Shown here piece by piece: positions 1 through 5,970 of a stretch of 5,989 nt of DNA (positions within the stretch are counted from its first letter, which is position 1; every line of letters begins with the position of its first letter). Under the pieces are notes generated by a model. It did no database searches. It had not been told where the DNA came from and saw nothing but the letters and a program-made list of their open reading frames with translations. The position numbers were made by a program, and so were the translations under genes. Source of the DNA: an uncultured Lentisphaeria bacterium (GTDB lineage: Bacteria > Verrucomicrobiota > Lentisphaeria > Victivallales > Victivallaceae); the NCBI GenBank assembly GCA_903821255.1, contig CAIJKT010000680.1:1-5989 (forward strand), in the 5' to 3' direction.

Positions 1-752
1 GATGCCTTCTGGTGCTCGATGCCGTCATCTTTCAATGTCAGCCGCTGATAAGGATCGGCCATCGCCCGGACGATTTTTTCCGGACGGTCGTTCTTTTGCG
101 CCAGCACTTCCAGCATTTTGAAAAACACGGTCAGAAATTTCTGGTCGGACAGCCGGTTGTCTTCAGTATCCTGGTCTTTGTCTTTATCTTTGTCGCCGCG
201 GTTGAGCTTCTGAATCTCTTTCAATACCTTTTCCACCATTGGCGTATAGACATCATCCTGCTTGTCTTTATCCGGTTTCCTGTCTTTATTGTCTTTGTCG
301 GTCACCGGTTTGATGCCGTCCGACTTGATCTGTATCGGCATGGCGTCGCCGATCATGCCGTTGGGATTGATGGCAATGCGGTCGGCCGCCAGCGCAATAA
401 TCATGCCGGCGGAAATGCCCTGCGGGTTAAGATATGCCACCGTCGGCACTTTCGACTTCAGCAGCATGGACACATACTCCAGCGCCACGTCAATCCGGCC
501 GCCGGGAGTATCCATTTCGAAAATCACCGCTTTAACTTTATTTTTTTCCGCCTTTCTCAGGATTTTTTTCAGGAAAAGCATATCCTGCGAGGAGATTTCC
601 CTGAAATCGCTGAACTGCGGCACAAAATATACAGTCCCCTCGGCAGGCTCCGCGGTAAAAAGCGTTTTCTGCGGGGCGGCGGACAACAGCACGGAGCAGC
701 AGCAAACCGCCAAGCCCAGGGTGAAAGTGATCAAATGCTTAATTCTACTCAT
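1..752 (-). CDS. NfeD-type (ClpP-class) membrane-associated serine protease, N-terminal part; 3' end outside window
   Basis: Partial gene: 250 codons are visible and the frame stays open to the left edge. The N-terminus (MSRIKH followed by a hydrophobic stretch at residues 7-25) looks like a Sec signal peptide or signal anchor, so the protease domain should lie outside the cytoplasm. Residues 40-140 resemble the ClpP/crotonase fold of NfeD and SppA-like proteases: a strand then FEMDTPGG (78-85), and ISAGMIIALAADRIAI (113-128) with predicted catalytic Ser114, followed by the IGDAMPI loop (134-140). NfeD homologues use a Ser-Lys dyad; Lys205 in SDQKF is the best candidate here. Residues about 151-197 are a Lys/Asp-rich low-complexity insert. 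Family members usually continue into membrane helices and an NfeD OB-fold domain, which would lie off the window. The known family cleaves hydrophobic stretches of membrane proteins such as stomatins; the substrate here is unknown. The ATG at 752 is chosen because GGAGA lies 9 bases upstream. It is second in an operon, 24 bases after the TerB-like gene. Confidence 0.85.
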   Translation of the reverse strand, partial: MSRIKHLITFTLGLAVCCCSVLLSAAPQKTLFTAEPAEGTVYFVPQFSDFREISSQDMLFLKKILRKAEKNKVKAVIFEMDTPGGRIDVALEYVSMLLKSKVPTVAYLNPQGISAGMIIALAADRIAINPNGMIGDAMPIQIKSDGIKPVTDKDNKDRKPDKDKQDDVYTPMVEKVLKEIQKLNRGDKDKDKDQDTEDNRLSDQKFLTVFFKMLEVLAQKNDRPEKIVRAMADPYQRLTLKDDGIEHQKA

Positions 753-761
753 CACGGTTTA

Positions 762-766
762 TCTCC
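762..766 (-). promoter_or_regulatory. Shine-Dalgarno site of the NfeD-type protease gene
   Basis: The minus strand reads GGAGA here, with nine bases before the ATG at 752. This fixes the start. The other ATG, at 768, meets a stop after seven codons. The site lies in the 24-base gap after the TerB-like gene, so the protease is probably translated from the same transcript and there is no room for a conventional separate promoter in the gap. Confidence 0.75.
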
Positions 767-776
767 ATTGTAAAAA

Positions 777-1550
777 TTATCTTGTAAGCGCGGAAAGCTG
801 GTTTTTAATCAGCAGCACTTCGCGCACCGTTCCGGCCCGTTCCGGAGTTATCTCTTCCATCCGGATAAATTCATTAATCAAACGCTGCTCCGCCGAGCGC
901 AGCATTCCGTCACACATCGCCAGTTCGTAGAGATTGGCCAGAAAACACAATTTCTGCTGTTCGTCCAGTTCAATTTTATCCAGTATCTCGTTGAAGCTGT
1001 AACGCCGGAAACAGCGTTCCGCGCGGTCAAGCAGTTCCCGGTCGTCCTGGCAGACTCCTTCAATCAGCCGCAGTTCCGCTGCCGCGACGTCATTGTCGCA
1101 GGCGGCAATATGTTTCATGCACGCCGCCAGCGCGGTCAGCGGGTCCGGCGGCGAATCATCCGCGGTTTCTGCCGGCACAGCCGCCGTCGCGGCTCCGTCG
1201 TCGAGGCCGAACTGTTTAAGCAGATTTGAACAGGATTCCGCTTCCAGCGAGGAAAGTTTCATTTTCAGCTTGCCGTCGGACAGGCTTAATTCCAGCGTGC
1301 CGCTGAATTTTTCCTGACGCAGCGAAAATTCGGGAGCATCCTCCGCATAATCCACCTTGCGGCTGATAAAATCCTTATCGCCGAAAGATTTGCCGAACAG
1401 GAAAAGCATATCCGCATAGACCGCCACATAGCTTTCGCCGGGCTCGCCGCTGAAACCGCCGCTGCCGCGGATGACACAAAGCGCAGACTCGCCGGGCTTC
1501 GCCGAAGCCAGAAAGCTTTTAATCTTTTCAGGAAGAAACGCGTAATCCAT
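777..1550 (-). CDS. Protein with TerB-like C-terminal domain
   Basis: Complete 257-residue protein with no signal peptide or membrane segment, so probably cytoplasmic. Residues 1-115 look like a mostly beta domain of unknown identity (VAVYADMLFLFG, then FSGTLELSLSDGKLKMKLSS). A flexible Ala/Asp/Pro-rich linker follows at 116-136. Residues 137-257 are helical and resemble the TerB family (tellurite resistance protein TerB and DjlA-type domains). The helical part shows an internal repeat: CDNDVAAAELRLI at 151-163 and CDGMLRSAEQRLI at 213-225. Both have the pattern CD-x6-E-x-RLI. In TerB-type domains such acidic pairs are thought to bind metal ions. TerB-like domains occur in proteins linked to membrane stress, but the specific role here is unknown. 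Start: ATG at 1550, with AAGGAA (1561-1566) 10 bases upstream. It is the first gene of an operon with the NfeD-type protease, which suggests a shared envelope-related job (inference). The TerB assignment rests on motif resemblance only. Confidence 0.8.
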   Translation of the reverse strand: MDYAFLPEKIKSFLASAKPGESALCVIRGSGGFSGEPGESYVAVYADMLFLFGKSFGDKDFISRKVDYAEDAPEFSLRQEKFSGTLELSLSDGKLKMKLSSLEAESCSNLLKQFGLDDGAATAAVPAETADDSPPDPLTALAACMKHIAACDNDVAAAELRLIEGVCQDDRELLDRAERCFRRYSFNEILDKIELDEQQKLCFLANLYELAMCDGMLRSAEQRLINEFIRMEEITPERAGTVREVLLIKNQLSALTR

Positions 1551-1578
1551 TTACTGAAATTTCCTTTCTGCGAGAAAC

Positions 1579-1608
1579 ATCATAATCCGCGAACACTAAT
1601 TTATGCAA
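1579..1608 (-). promoter_or_regulatory. Possible promoter of the TerB-like/NfeD operon
   Basis: On the minus strand TATGAT (1584 down to 1579) matches five of six positions of a sigma70 -10 box. TTGCAT (1608 down to 1603) lies 18 bases upstream as a weak -35. Transcription would start near 1572, giving a short leader that still contains the AAGGAA ribosome binding site. A competing pair is TTGAAA (1644-1639) with TATTGT (1622-1617) at 16 bases. Neither is strong. Confidence 0.25.
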
Positions 1609-1754
1609 TCACTTCAACAATATCCCGGAAATGTTTTTTTTCAAATAACCGGAAGGGTTTTTACGGCATCCGGCAATTTTATGATTTCATGACGAAAAAG
1701 ACCGGGGGCGGCGGATTTTTCCAGTATTCTGTCAAAAATCTTGCTTTTCAAATT

Positions 1755-1783
1755 TTGATTTACAGTCACCGGCTTTATATTTA
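1755..1783 (+). promoter_or_regulatory. Possible promoter of pyrH-lpxA
   Basis: TTGATT (1755-1760) is a plausible -35 box. The -10 would be TATATT (1776-1781, 15-base spacer) or TATTTA (1778-1783, 17-base spacer). Transcription would begin around 1787-1791, leaving an AT-rich leader of about 35 bases. The match is moderate. It is the best-placed candidate before pyrH. Confidence 0.35.
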
Positions 1784-1823
1784 AGGGCGGCATATTAAAA
1801 TATTAAATTTTGAAAGGCAGGAT

Positions 1824-2546
1824 ATGGAAGAAGCTTATAAATACAAACGGGTGTTGATCAAATTGAGCGGGGAAGCACTTAAAGGCGACAGCCCGACCGG
1901 CTTTTCCGGTCCCGCGGTGACCAGGATCGTGGAACTGATTAAAAGCGTGATCGACAACGGGATTGAAGTGGCGCTGGTGATCGGGGCCGGCAATCTGTGG
2001 CGCGGTGTTAACGGCTCGAACCGCGGCATGGACCGCGTGAGCGCCGATTATATGGGCATGCTGGCGACGGTGATGAACGCGTTGTGCGTGAAAGACGCAT
2101 TTGACGCGGCCGGAATCGGCGCGGAAGTGCAGACATCAATCCCGATGGAGCCGGTCGCCCCCCGGTACAACCGCGCCGCCGCGCTCGCCGCGCTGGAATC
2201 CGGCAAAGTGGTGATTTTCGCCGGCGGCACCGGCAGCCCGTTTTTCACCACCGACACGACGGCGGTGCTCCGGGCGCTGGAAACTGATTGCGAAGCAGTG
2301 CTGAAAGCAACCAAAGTTGACGGCATTTACACTGCGGACCCGATGAAAGACCCGGACGCGGTCAGGTACGAAGAGATTACCTATGAGGAAGCGTTAAGCA
2401 AGCAGTTGAAGATTATGGATTCGACGGCTTTCGCGATGTGCAGTGACAACAACCTGCCGATTATCGTGTTCAATTTTTCCGATCCGGAGAATCTGGATAA
2501 AGTATTGCAGGGCGATACCAGCATAGCAACGATAGTCGGACGCTGA
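1824..2546 (+). CDS. pyrH: UMP kinase (uridylate kinase)
   Basis: Phosphorylates UMP to UDP using ATP, the step that feeds UTP and CTP synthesis; cytoplasmic and normally a homohexamer of the amino-acid kinase fold. The 240-residue length is typical and the protein looks complete. Diagnostic segments in order: KLSGEAL (13-19) in the first nucleotide-binding loop; IGAGNLWRG (53-61), where most homologues read GGGN so Ala55 is a mild variation; ADYMGMLATVMNAL (74-87) with the UMP-contacting Asp75; GTGSPFFTTDTTA (135-147), the phosphate-binding loop; and KVDGIYTADPMKDPDA (164-179) in the ATP-binding part. MDSTAFAMCSDNNLPIIVF (198-216) is the usual C-terminal segment. Start: ATG with GAAAGG (1812-1817) six bases upstream. 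It is first in an apparent operon with lpxA. The rpsB-tsf-pyrH-frr order common in bacteria is not seen here. Bacterial UMP kinases are typically GTP-activated and UTP-inhibited; this is known of the family and not visible in this sequence. Confidence 0.97.
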   Translation: MEEAYKYKRVLIKLSGEALKGDSPTGFSGPAVTRIVELIKSVIDNGIEVALVIGAGNLWRGVNGSNRGMDRVSADYMGMLATVMNALCVKDAFDAAGIGAEVQTSIPMEPVAPRYNRAAALAALESGKVVIFAGGTGSPFFTTDTTAVLRALETDCEAVLKATKVDGIYTADPMKDPDAVRYEEITYEEALSKQLKIMDSTAFAMCSDNNLPIIVFNFSDPENLDKVLQGDTSIATIVGR

Positions 2547-2562
2547 CCGCCAATAATAATTT

Positions 2563-2567
2563 AAGGA
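2563..2567 (+). promoter_or_regulatory. Shine-Dalgarno site of lpxA
   Basis: AAGGA in the pyrH-lpxA gap. It is followed by nine bases to a GTG (2577) and twelve to an in-frame ATG (2580). The spacing favours the GTG, but the two starts differ by one residue only and either may be used. Confidence 0.65.
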
Positions 2568-2576
2568 CAAAACCCT

Positions 2577-3401
2577 GTGATGAAAATTCATCCGACCGCA
2601 GCAATATCACCGGAAGCGAAAATCGGGCAGAATGTCGAGATCGGTCCGTTCAGCGTGATCGAGGATCATGTGGAGATCGGCGACAACTGCTATATTGACG
2701 CTCACGTCAAAGTTGCCCGCTACACTAAAGTCGGCCCCGGCTGCCGCTTTTACTACGGTGCGCTGATCGGCGAGGAACCGCAGGACCACCGTTTTAAACC
2801 GGGCGTGGTCTCCTGTACGGAGATCGGGGCGGAAACGGTCATCCGGGAATATGTGACAATCCACCGTTCGCCGTTTGAAAACCAGAAGACGGTTGTCGGC
2901 AGCCACACGCTGCTGATGGCGTTTGTCCACGTCGGCCATGACGCCTGCATCGGCAATCACGTCACGGTGGCAAACCATACCGCGATTTCCGGGCATGTGC
3001 ATATTGACGACGGCGCGGTGCTGAGCGGTTATGTGCTGATTCATCAGTTCTGCCGGATCGGCAGCCTGGCCATGGTCGGCGGCAGGACGATCATCACTCA
3101 GGATATTCCGCCGTACTGCATGCTGGCGGAAAACAACTGTATCTGCGGCCCGAACACCGTCGGCCTGCGCCGGGCGGGGCTGCCGCCGGAACGCCGCGCG
3201 GCGATCCGCCGTGCAATTAAAATCTATTTTTTCCGCGGCTTGAACTCAAAGAACGCCTTTGCGGAAATCGCCAGACAGGAAACCACGCCGGAAGTGTCGC
3301 AGTTCGTCGAATTTATCCAGGGAACTTCAAGGGGCATTATGAACGGCGATCCGAATATGGTCTTCCAGAAAGACGCCGCGGAAAATCCTGAAGACATCTG
3401 A
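2577..3401 (+). CDS. lpxA: UDP-N-acetylglucosamine O-acyltransferase (LpxA)
   Basis: First step of lipid A synthesis: moves a 3-hydroxyacyl chain from acyl carrier protein to the 3-OH of UDP-GlcNAc in the cytoplasm; a trimer of left-handed beta-helices. Residues 1-185 show the hexapeptide repeats of the beta-helix (IGQNVEIGPFSVIEDHVEIG). Key residues align with E. coli LpxA: His121 in HVGHDACIGN (catalytic, E. coli His125), His118 (122), His140 (144), His156 in IHQFC (160), His96 in VTIHR (99) and Asp70 (74). E. coli Lys76 is Arg72 here. Gly169 in MVGGR matches E. coli Gly173, the floor of the acyl-length ruler, which suggests a long (about C14) chain. The helical C-terminal domain (195-255) ends in the typical STRGI-like TSRGIM, followed by a polar tail of about 20 residues. 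It starts 30 bases after pyrH and is probably co-transcribed. None of lpxD, fabZ or lpxB is adjacent in the window. Either GTG 2577 or ATG 2580 is the start. Confidence 0.95.
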   Translation: MMKIHPTAAISPEAKIGQNVEIGPFSVIEDHVEIGDNCYIDAHVKVARYTKVGPGCRFYYGALIGEEPQDHRFKPGVVSCTEIGAETVIREYVTIHRSPFENQKTVVGSHTLLMAFVHVGHDACIGNHVTVANHTAISGHVHIDDGAVLSGYVLIHQFCRIGSLAMVGGRTIITQDIPPYCMLAENNCICGPNTVGLRRAGLPPERRAAIRRAIKIYFFRGLNSKNAFAEIARQETTPEVSQFVEFIQGTSRGIMNGDPNMVFQKDAAENPEDI

Positions 3402-3406
3402 CCAAT

Positions 3407-5176
3407 CTATACTGCCAGCGGCAGCCGGATGGTGAAACTGCTGCCTTTGCCGACAGTGCTCTGCACTTCCGCTGAACCCTTGTGCAACTGGGCGATGTGT
3501 TTGACAATCGCCAGCCCCAGTCCGGTTCCGCCAAGTTTTCTGCTGCGCGCCTTGTCCACCCGGTAAAAGCGCTCAAACAGTCTGGGCAGATGCTCCTGGG
3601 CGATCCCGCAGCCGTCATCGGCCACGTTGATGAGAACATCCCTGCCGGAAGCGATGACGCTGACCTGGATTTTAGTTCCGGACAGATTGTATTTGATCGC
3701 ATTGTCAATCAGGTTTAAAATCGCCTGTTCAAGCAACTGGGCATCGCCTTTGACTTTGAAATCACCTACCGGCTCCGCCAGTTTCAACGAAATATTTTTT
3801 GAATTTGCGCGCTCTTTGCAGAGTTCGACCGCCCCGGTCACCGGTCCGGCAATTTTAATCAATCCGAAATCCATTTCCTCACTGCTGGTTTTGCGCTCCA
3901 GTTCGGACAGGCTGAGAATGTCCCTGACCAGGGCGTTCAGCCGGTCGGAGTGGCGGGAGATGATGTCCATGAATTTGGCGGCGCTTTCCGGTTCGTTGAT
4001 CGCGCCTTCCTGCAACGTTTCGACCGCCCCTTTCAGCGCGGTAAGCGGGGTTTTAATTTCATGCGAGACATCCGCGATAAAGTCCCGACGGAAATTTTCG
4101 AGTTTTTTGATCCGGGTGAAATCCGAAAGCACAATCAGCACGGCGCTGATATTGTCGCCGTCCATCCGGATGACGGTCCCCTTGATCCGGATATGGCGCT
4201 CCATCGTGCCGTAAAACGTAAATTCGCTTTCAATCGGTTTTCTTTCCCTGATAATCTGTTCGAGAAACGCATGCAGTTCGGTATTCCTGACCACGCCGTA
4301 GAACGACAGCCCGACCGCGTCGGCGGGCAGATCGAAAATTTTGTATGCAGCCGGATTGATGTCCAGGATAATTCCTTTCAGGTCAACCGCAATCACCCCT
4401 TCGGTCATGCTGGCGAACATGGCGTCGCGCTCATTTTTCTCGCTGGTGATCTGGGCGATGCGGGATTTTAGCTGCTCCGCCATGTCGTTCATGGACAGCG
4501 CCAGTTCCCGGATGGAACCGGCCGCCGGGATCGGCAGTTTAACGTTCAGATTGCCGGCGGCGATCCGGGCGGCGCTTATGCGCATCTGCTCAATCGGCCG
4601 CGCCAGACGGCGCACAATGATGATGCTGAACACGGCAACAAATCCGGTTACGAGGATGAACGCCAGCGTGATCTGCCGCTCGGCGGCGGCAATTGCTTCG
4701 TCCACCGATTTAAAGGAAACGGCGATGCGCAGCACATAATTTTTCCCGTTTTCGCCCGCGATGGGAACGGCGGCGTAAATCAGACGCTGACTCAGCGTGG
4801 TGCTGTAGCGGGTGACAACGGCAGGGGTTCCGCTCATTGCCTGAATTACTTCCGGCCTTCTGGCGTGGTTGGCCATATTGTCGGCGTCATTGGAGGAATC
4901 ATGCAGGACTTTGCCGTCCGGGTCAATAATGGTAATCCGGGTGCTGCTCTCTTTGGAAACAGTATCGCAGAACTCGTTCAAAAGCGCATGGTTCTTGTCC
5001 GCGAGAAGTCTTTTCATCTCATATGACAGGAATTTTGTCCTGACCAGCAAGCCGTCCTGCACCCGGTCAAGATAGACTTTCTCAATGCAGTCTGACTGAT
5101 ACCAGATAACCCCCAGCAGAAGGCATGCAACAGTAATGGCGATTACCGGTAAAAAACGAAACAGGTCATTCTTCAT
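3407..5176 (-). CDS. PhoR/ResE-like sensor histidine kinase (HAMP-PAS-HisKA-HATPase)
   Basis: A 589-residue inner-membrane sensor kinase. Layout: TM helix 1 (about 8-26); extracytoplasmic sensor (about 27-167) with RITIIDPDGKVLHDS (80-94) and RLIYAAVPI (131-139), typical of a PAS-like/Cache fold; TM helix 2 (about 168-189); HAMP (about 190-240); PAS (about 250-355, MTEGVIAVDLKGIILDINPAA); HisKA with phospho-acceptor His372 in DVSHEIKTPL; N box NLIDNAIKY (488-496); DDGCGI (520-525); F box LFERFYRVD (533-541); GGTGLGLAI (549-557). All catalytic motifs are intact. The ATG at 5176 has GGAAA eight bases upstream. It begins 20 bases after the response regulator stops, the phoB-phoR order, so the two should act as a pair. 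This layout resembles Gram-positive PhoR/ResE/WalK kinases; E. coli PhoR lacks a large external sensor. The signal could be phosphate, but no pst, phoU or phoA gene is in view, so no symbol is given. Confidence 0.93.
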   Translation of the reverse strand: MKNDLFRFLPVIAITVACLLLGVIWYQSDCIEKVYLDRVQDGLLVRTKFLSYEMKRLLADKNHALLNEFCDTVSKESSTRITIIDPDGKVLHDSSNDADNMANHARRPEVIQAMSGTPAVVTRYSTTLSQRLIYAAVPIAGENGKNYVLRIAVSFKSVDEAIAAAERQITLAFILVTGFVAVFSIIIVRRLARPIEQMRISAARIAAGNLNVKLPIPAAGSIRELALSMNDMAEQLKSRIAQITSEKNERDAMFASMTEGVIAVDLKGIILDINPAAYKIFDLPADAVGLSFYGVVRNTELHAFLEQIIRERKPIESEFTFYGTMERHIRIKGTVIRMDGDNISAVLIVLSDFTRIKKLENFRRDFIADVSHEIKTPLTALKGAVETLQEGAINEPESAAKFMDIISRHSDRLNALVRDILSLSELERKTSSEEMDFGLIKIAGPVTGAVELCKERANSKNISLKLAEPVGDFKVKGDAQLLEQAILNLIDNAIKYNLSGTKIQVSVIASGRDVLINVADDGCGIAQEHLPRLFERFYRVDKARSRKLGGTGLGLAIVKHIAQLHKGSAEVQSTVGKGSSFTIRLPLAV

Positions 5177-5184
5177 TAAATATG

Positions 5185-5189
5185 TTTCC
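5185..5189 (-). promoter_or_regulatory. Shine-Dalgarno site of the histidine kinase gene
   Basis: The minus strand reads CGGAAACATATTTA before the kinase ATG at 5176. GGAAA sits eight bases upstream, inside the 20-base gap after the response regulator stop codon. The short gap supports co-transcription. Confidence 0.6.
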
Positions 5190-5196
5190 GATTCAT

Positions 5197-5895
5197 TTAA
5201 AAATCCTCATTGAAACGGTAGCCGACGCCCCTGACAGTTTCAATGGCGCTGCCGGCATTGCCGAGTTTTTTTCTCAATCCGACAATTTGAACGTCAATCG
5301 ACCTTTCAGTCACCGGATAATCATCGCCTTTCACGGAATTGACGATCTGGTTCCTGGTATACACCCAGCCGGGCCGCCGCGCCAGCATATAAAGGATCTC
5401 AAATTCGGAAAAAGTCAAGATCAGCGCTTTTCCGGAGAGCGTCGCTTCCCGTTTGCCGCGGTTGATCAGCAGCACGCCGCGCTTGATGATGTCGCGGACT
5501 TCGTCGTCGCTGTTGTCGCGGCAGCGGCGGAGCACGGATTTGATCCTGGCAACCAGCACTTTGGGACTGAACGGTTTTGTAACGTAATCGTCGGCGCCCA
5601 TTTCCAGGCCGATGATGATATCGGTCTCTTCGCTTTTCGCGGTAAGCATGACAATCGGAATTTTGGCGGTGTCGGCGTTGTTTTTCAGGTTGCGGCAGAC
5701 GGAAAGCCCGTCCATGCCCGGCAGCATCAGGTCCAGCAGCACGACATCAGGGGCGAACGTCGAGACCATTTTCAGCCCTTCTTCGCCGGAATCCGCGATT
5801 TTCAGATTGTCATAGCCTTCTTTTTTCAGATTATATGTAATCAGTTCCTGAATGTCCTCTTCATCTTCGATGATCAGAATTTTCTCTTTTGCCAT
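5197..5895 (-). CDS. PhoB-like response regulator, OmpR family
   Basis: A 232-residue cytoplasmic transcription regulator. The receiver domain (about 4-120) has the acidic pocket Glu10/Asp11, phospho-acceptor Asp55 in [10 protein letters not shown], Thr85 in VMLTAK, and Lys107 in [10 protein letters not shown]. The [28 protein letters not shown] segment is very close to E. coli PhoB. A linker (about 121-138) leads to the winged-helix DNA-binding domain (about 139-229): [17 protein letters not shown], then [17 protein letters not shown] (196-212, recognition helix) and [10 protein letters not shown] (219-228). The length matches PhoB (229). The ATG at 5895 is preceded by TGGAAAA about seven bases upstream. 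It is the first gene of a two-gene operon with the PhoR-like kinase, which should phosphorylate Asp55. OmpR-family regulators bind tandem direct repeats, and a matching repeat lies upstream at 5948-5980. It is PhoB-like by sequence, but the target regulon cannot be read from this window. Confidence 0.93.
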   Translation of the reverse strand: [232 protein letters not shown]

Positions 5896-5934
5896 TTTAT
5901 TTTTCCATGCATAATTATTTATCTTCTGTAAGCT

Positions 5935-5970
5935 AATATAATCTTATATTCTTAGAAACAGGTAAAGCAA
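5935..5970 (-). promoter_or_regulatory. Probable promoter of the response regulator-kinase operon
   Basis: The minus strand carries TTGCTT (5970-5965), then a 16-base spacer and TATAAG (5948-5943), a fair sigma70-type pair. A second -10-like hexamer, TATATT, lies at 5940-5935. It begins seven bases after the direct repeat described separately, as might be expected of an activator-dependent promoter without a good -35. Either gives a leader of roughly 30-45 bases. Confidence 0.45.

Larger units (their letters stand above)
1551..1823. other. Divergent AT-rich intergenic region between the TerB-like/NfeD operon and pyrH-lpxA
   Basis: These 273 bases hold no convincing ORF and are much richer in A/T than the flanking genes. 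Both neighbouring genes point away, so promoters for both operons should lie here. Visible structure: an eight-T run at 1634-1641; a weak hairpin with CCGGA (1649-1653) pairing with TCCGG (1669-1673) across a 15-base loop; and a near-exact tandem octamer, TATTAAAA then TATTAAAT (1793-1808), just before the pyrH ribosome binding site. No riboswitch or small RNA is recognised. Confidence 0.7.

Noticed and set aside
14..17. Lipobox reading of the protease N-terminus (LAVC, residues 14-17 of the protein)
   Set aside because: Val before Cys is not the usual Gly/Ala/Ser, and hydrophobic residues continue past the Cys cluster, so an ordinary signal peptide or anchor is more likely. Coordinates here are residue numbers of the protein, which lies at 1-752 minus.
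12..773. 253-residue plus-strand ORF opposite the NfeD-type protease gene
   Set aside because: It is His/Phe/Arg-rich with no recognisable domain and lies exactly antisense to a partial gene with clear ClpP-class motifs, a signal peptide and a good ribosome site. It is a shadow.
1649..1673. CCGGA/TCCGG hairpin in the divergent intergenic region as a riboswitch or terminator
   Set aside because: A five-base stem with a 15-base loop is weak, and no gene ends here on either strand; nothing resembles a known riboswitch.
1730..1735. Perfect TTGACA -35 box on the minus strand in the intergenic region
   Set aside because: The stretch 16-18 bases downstream is GC-rich (CCGCCGCC), with no -10-like sequence, so it is unlikely to be a standard promoter.
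3412..3424. Small hairpin CTGCC-agc-GGCAG near the convergent gene ends as a terminator
   Set aside because: Only a five-base stem, inside the kinase coding sequence, and no T-run follows on either strand.
3950..4471. 173-residue plus-strand ORF inside the kinase gene
   Set aside because: Reverse-strand shadow of the HisKA/PAS part of the kinase; no domain and no independent ribosome site that I could support.
5182..5931. 249-residue plus-strand ORF opposite the response regulator
   Set aside because: It is antisense to a regulator whose motifs are all intact, with a composition typical of a reverse-strand shadow (many Phe, His, Asp, Gln).
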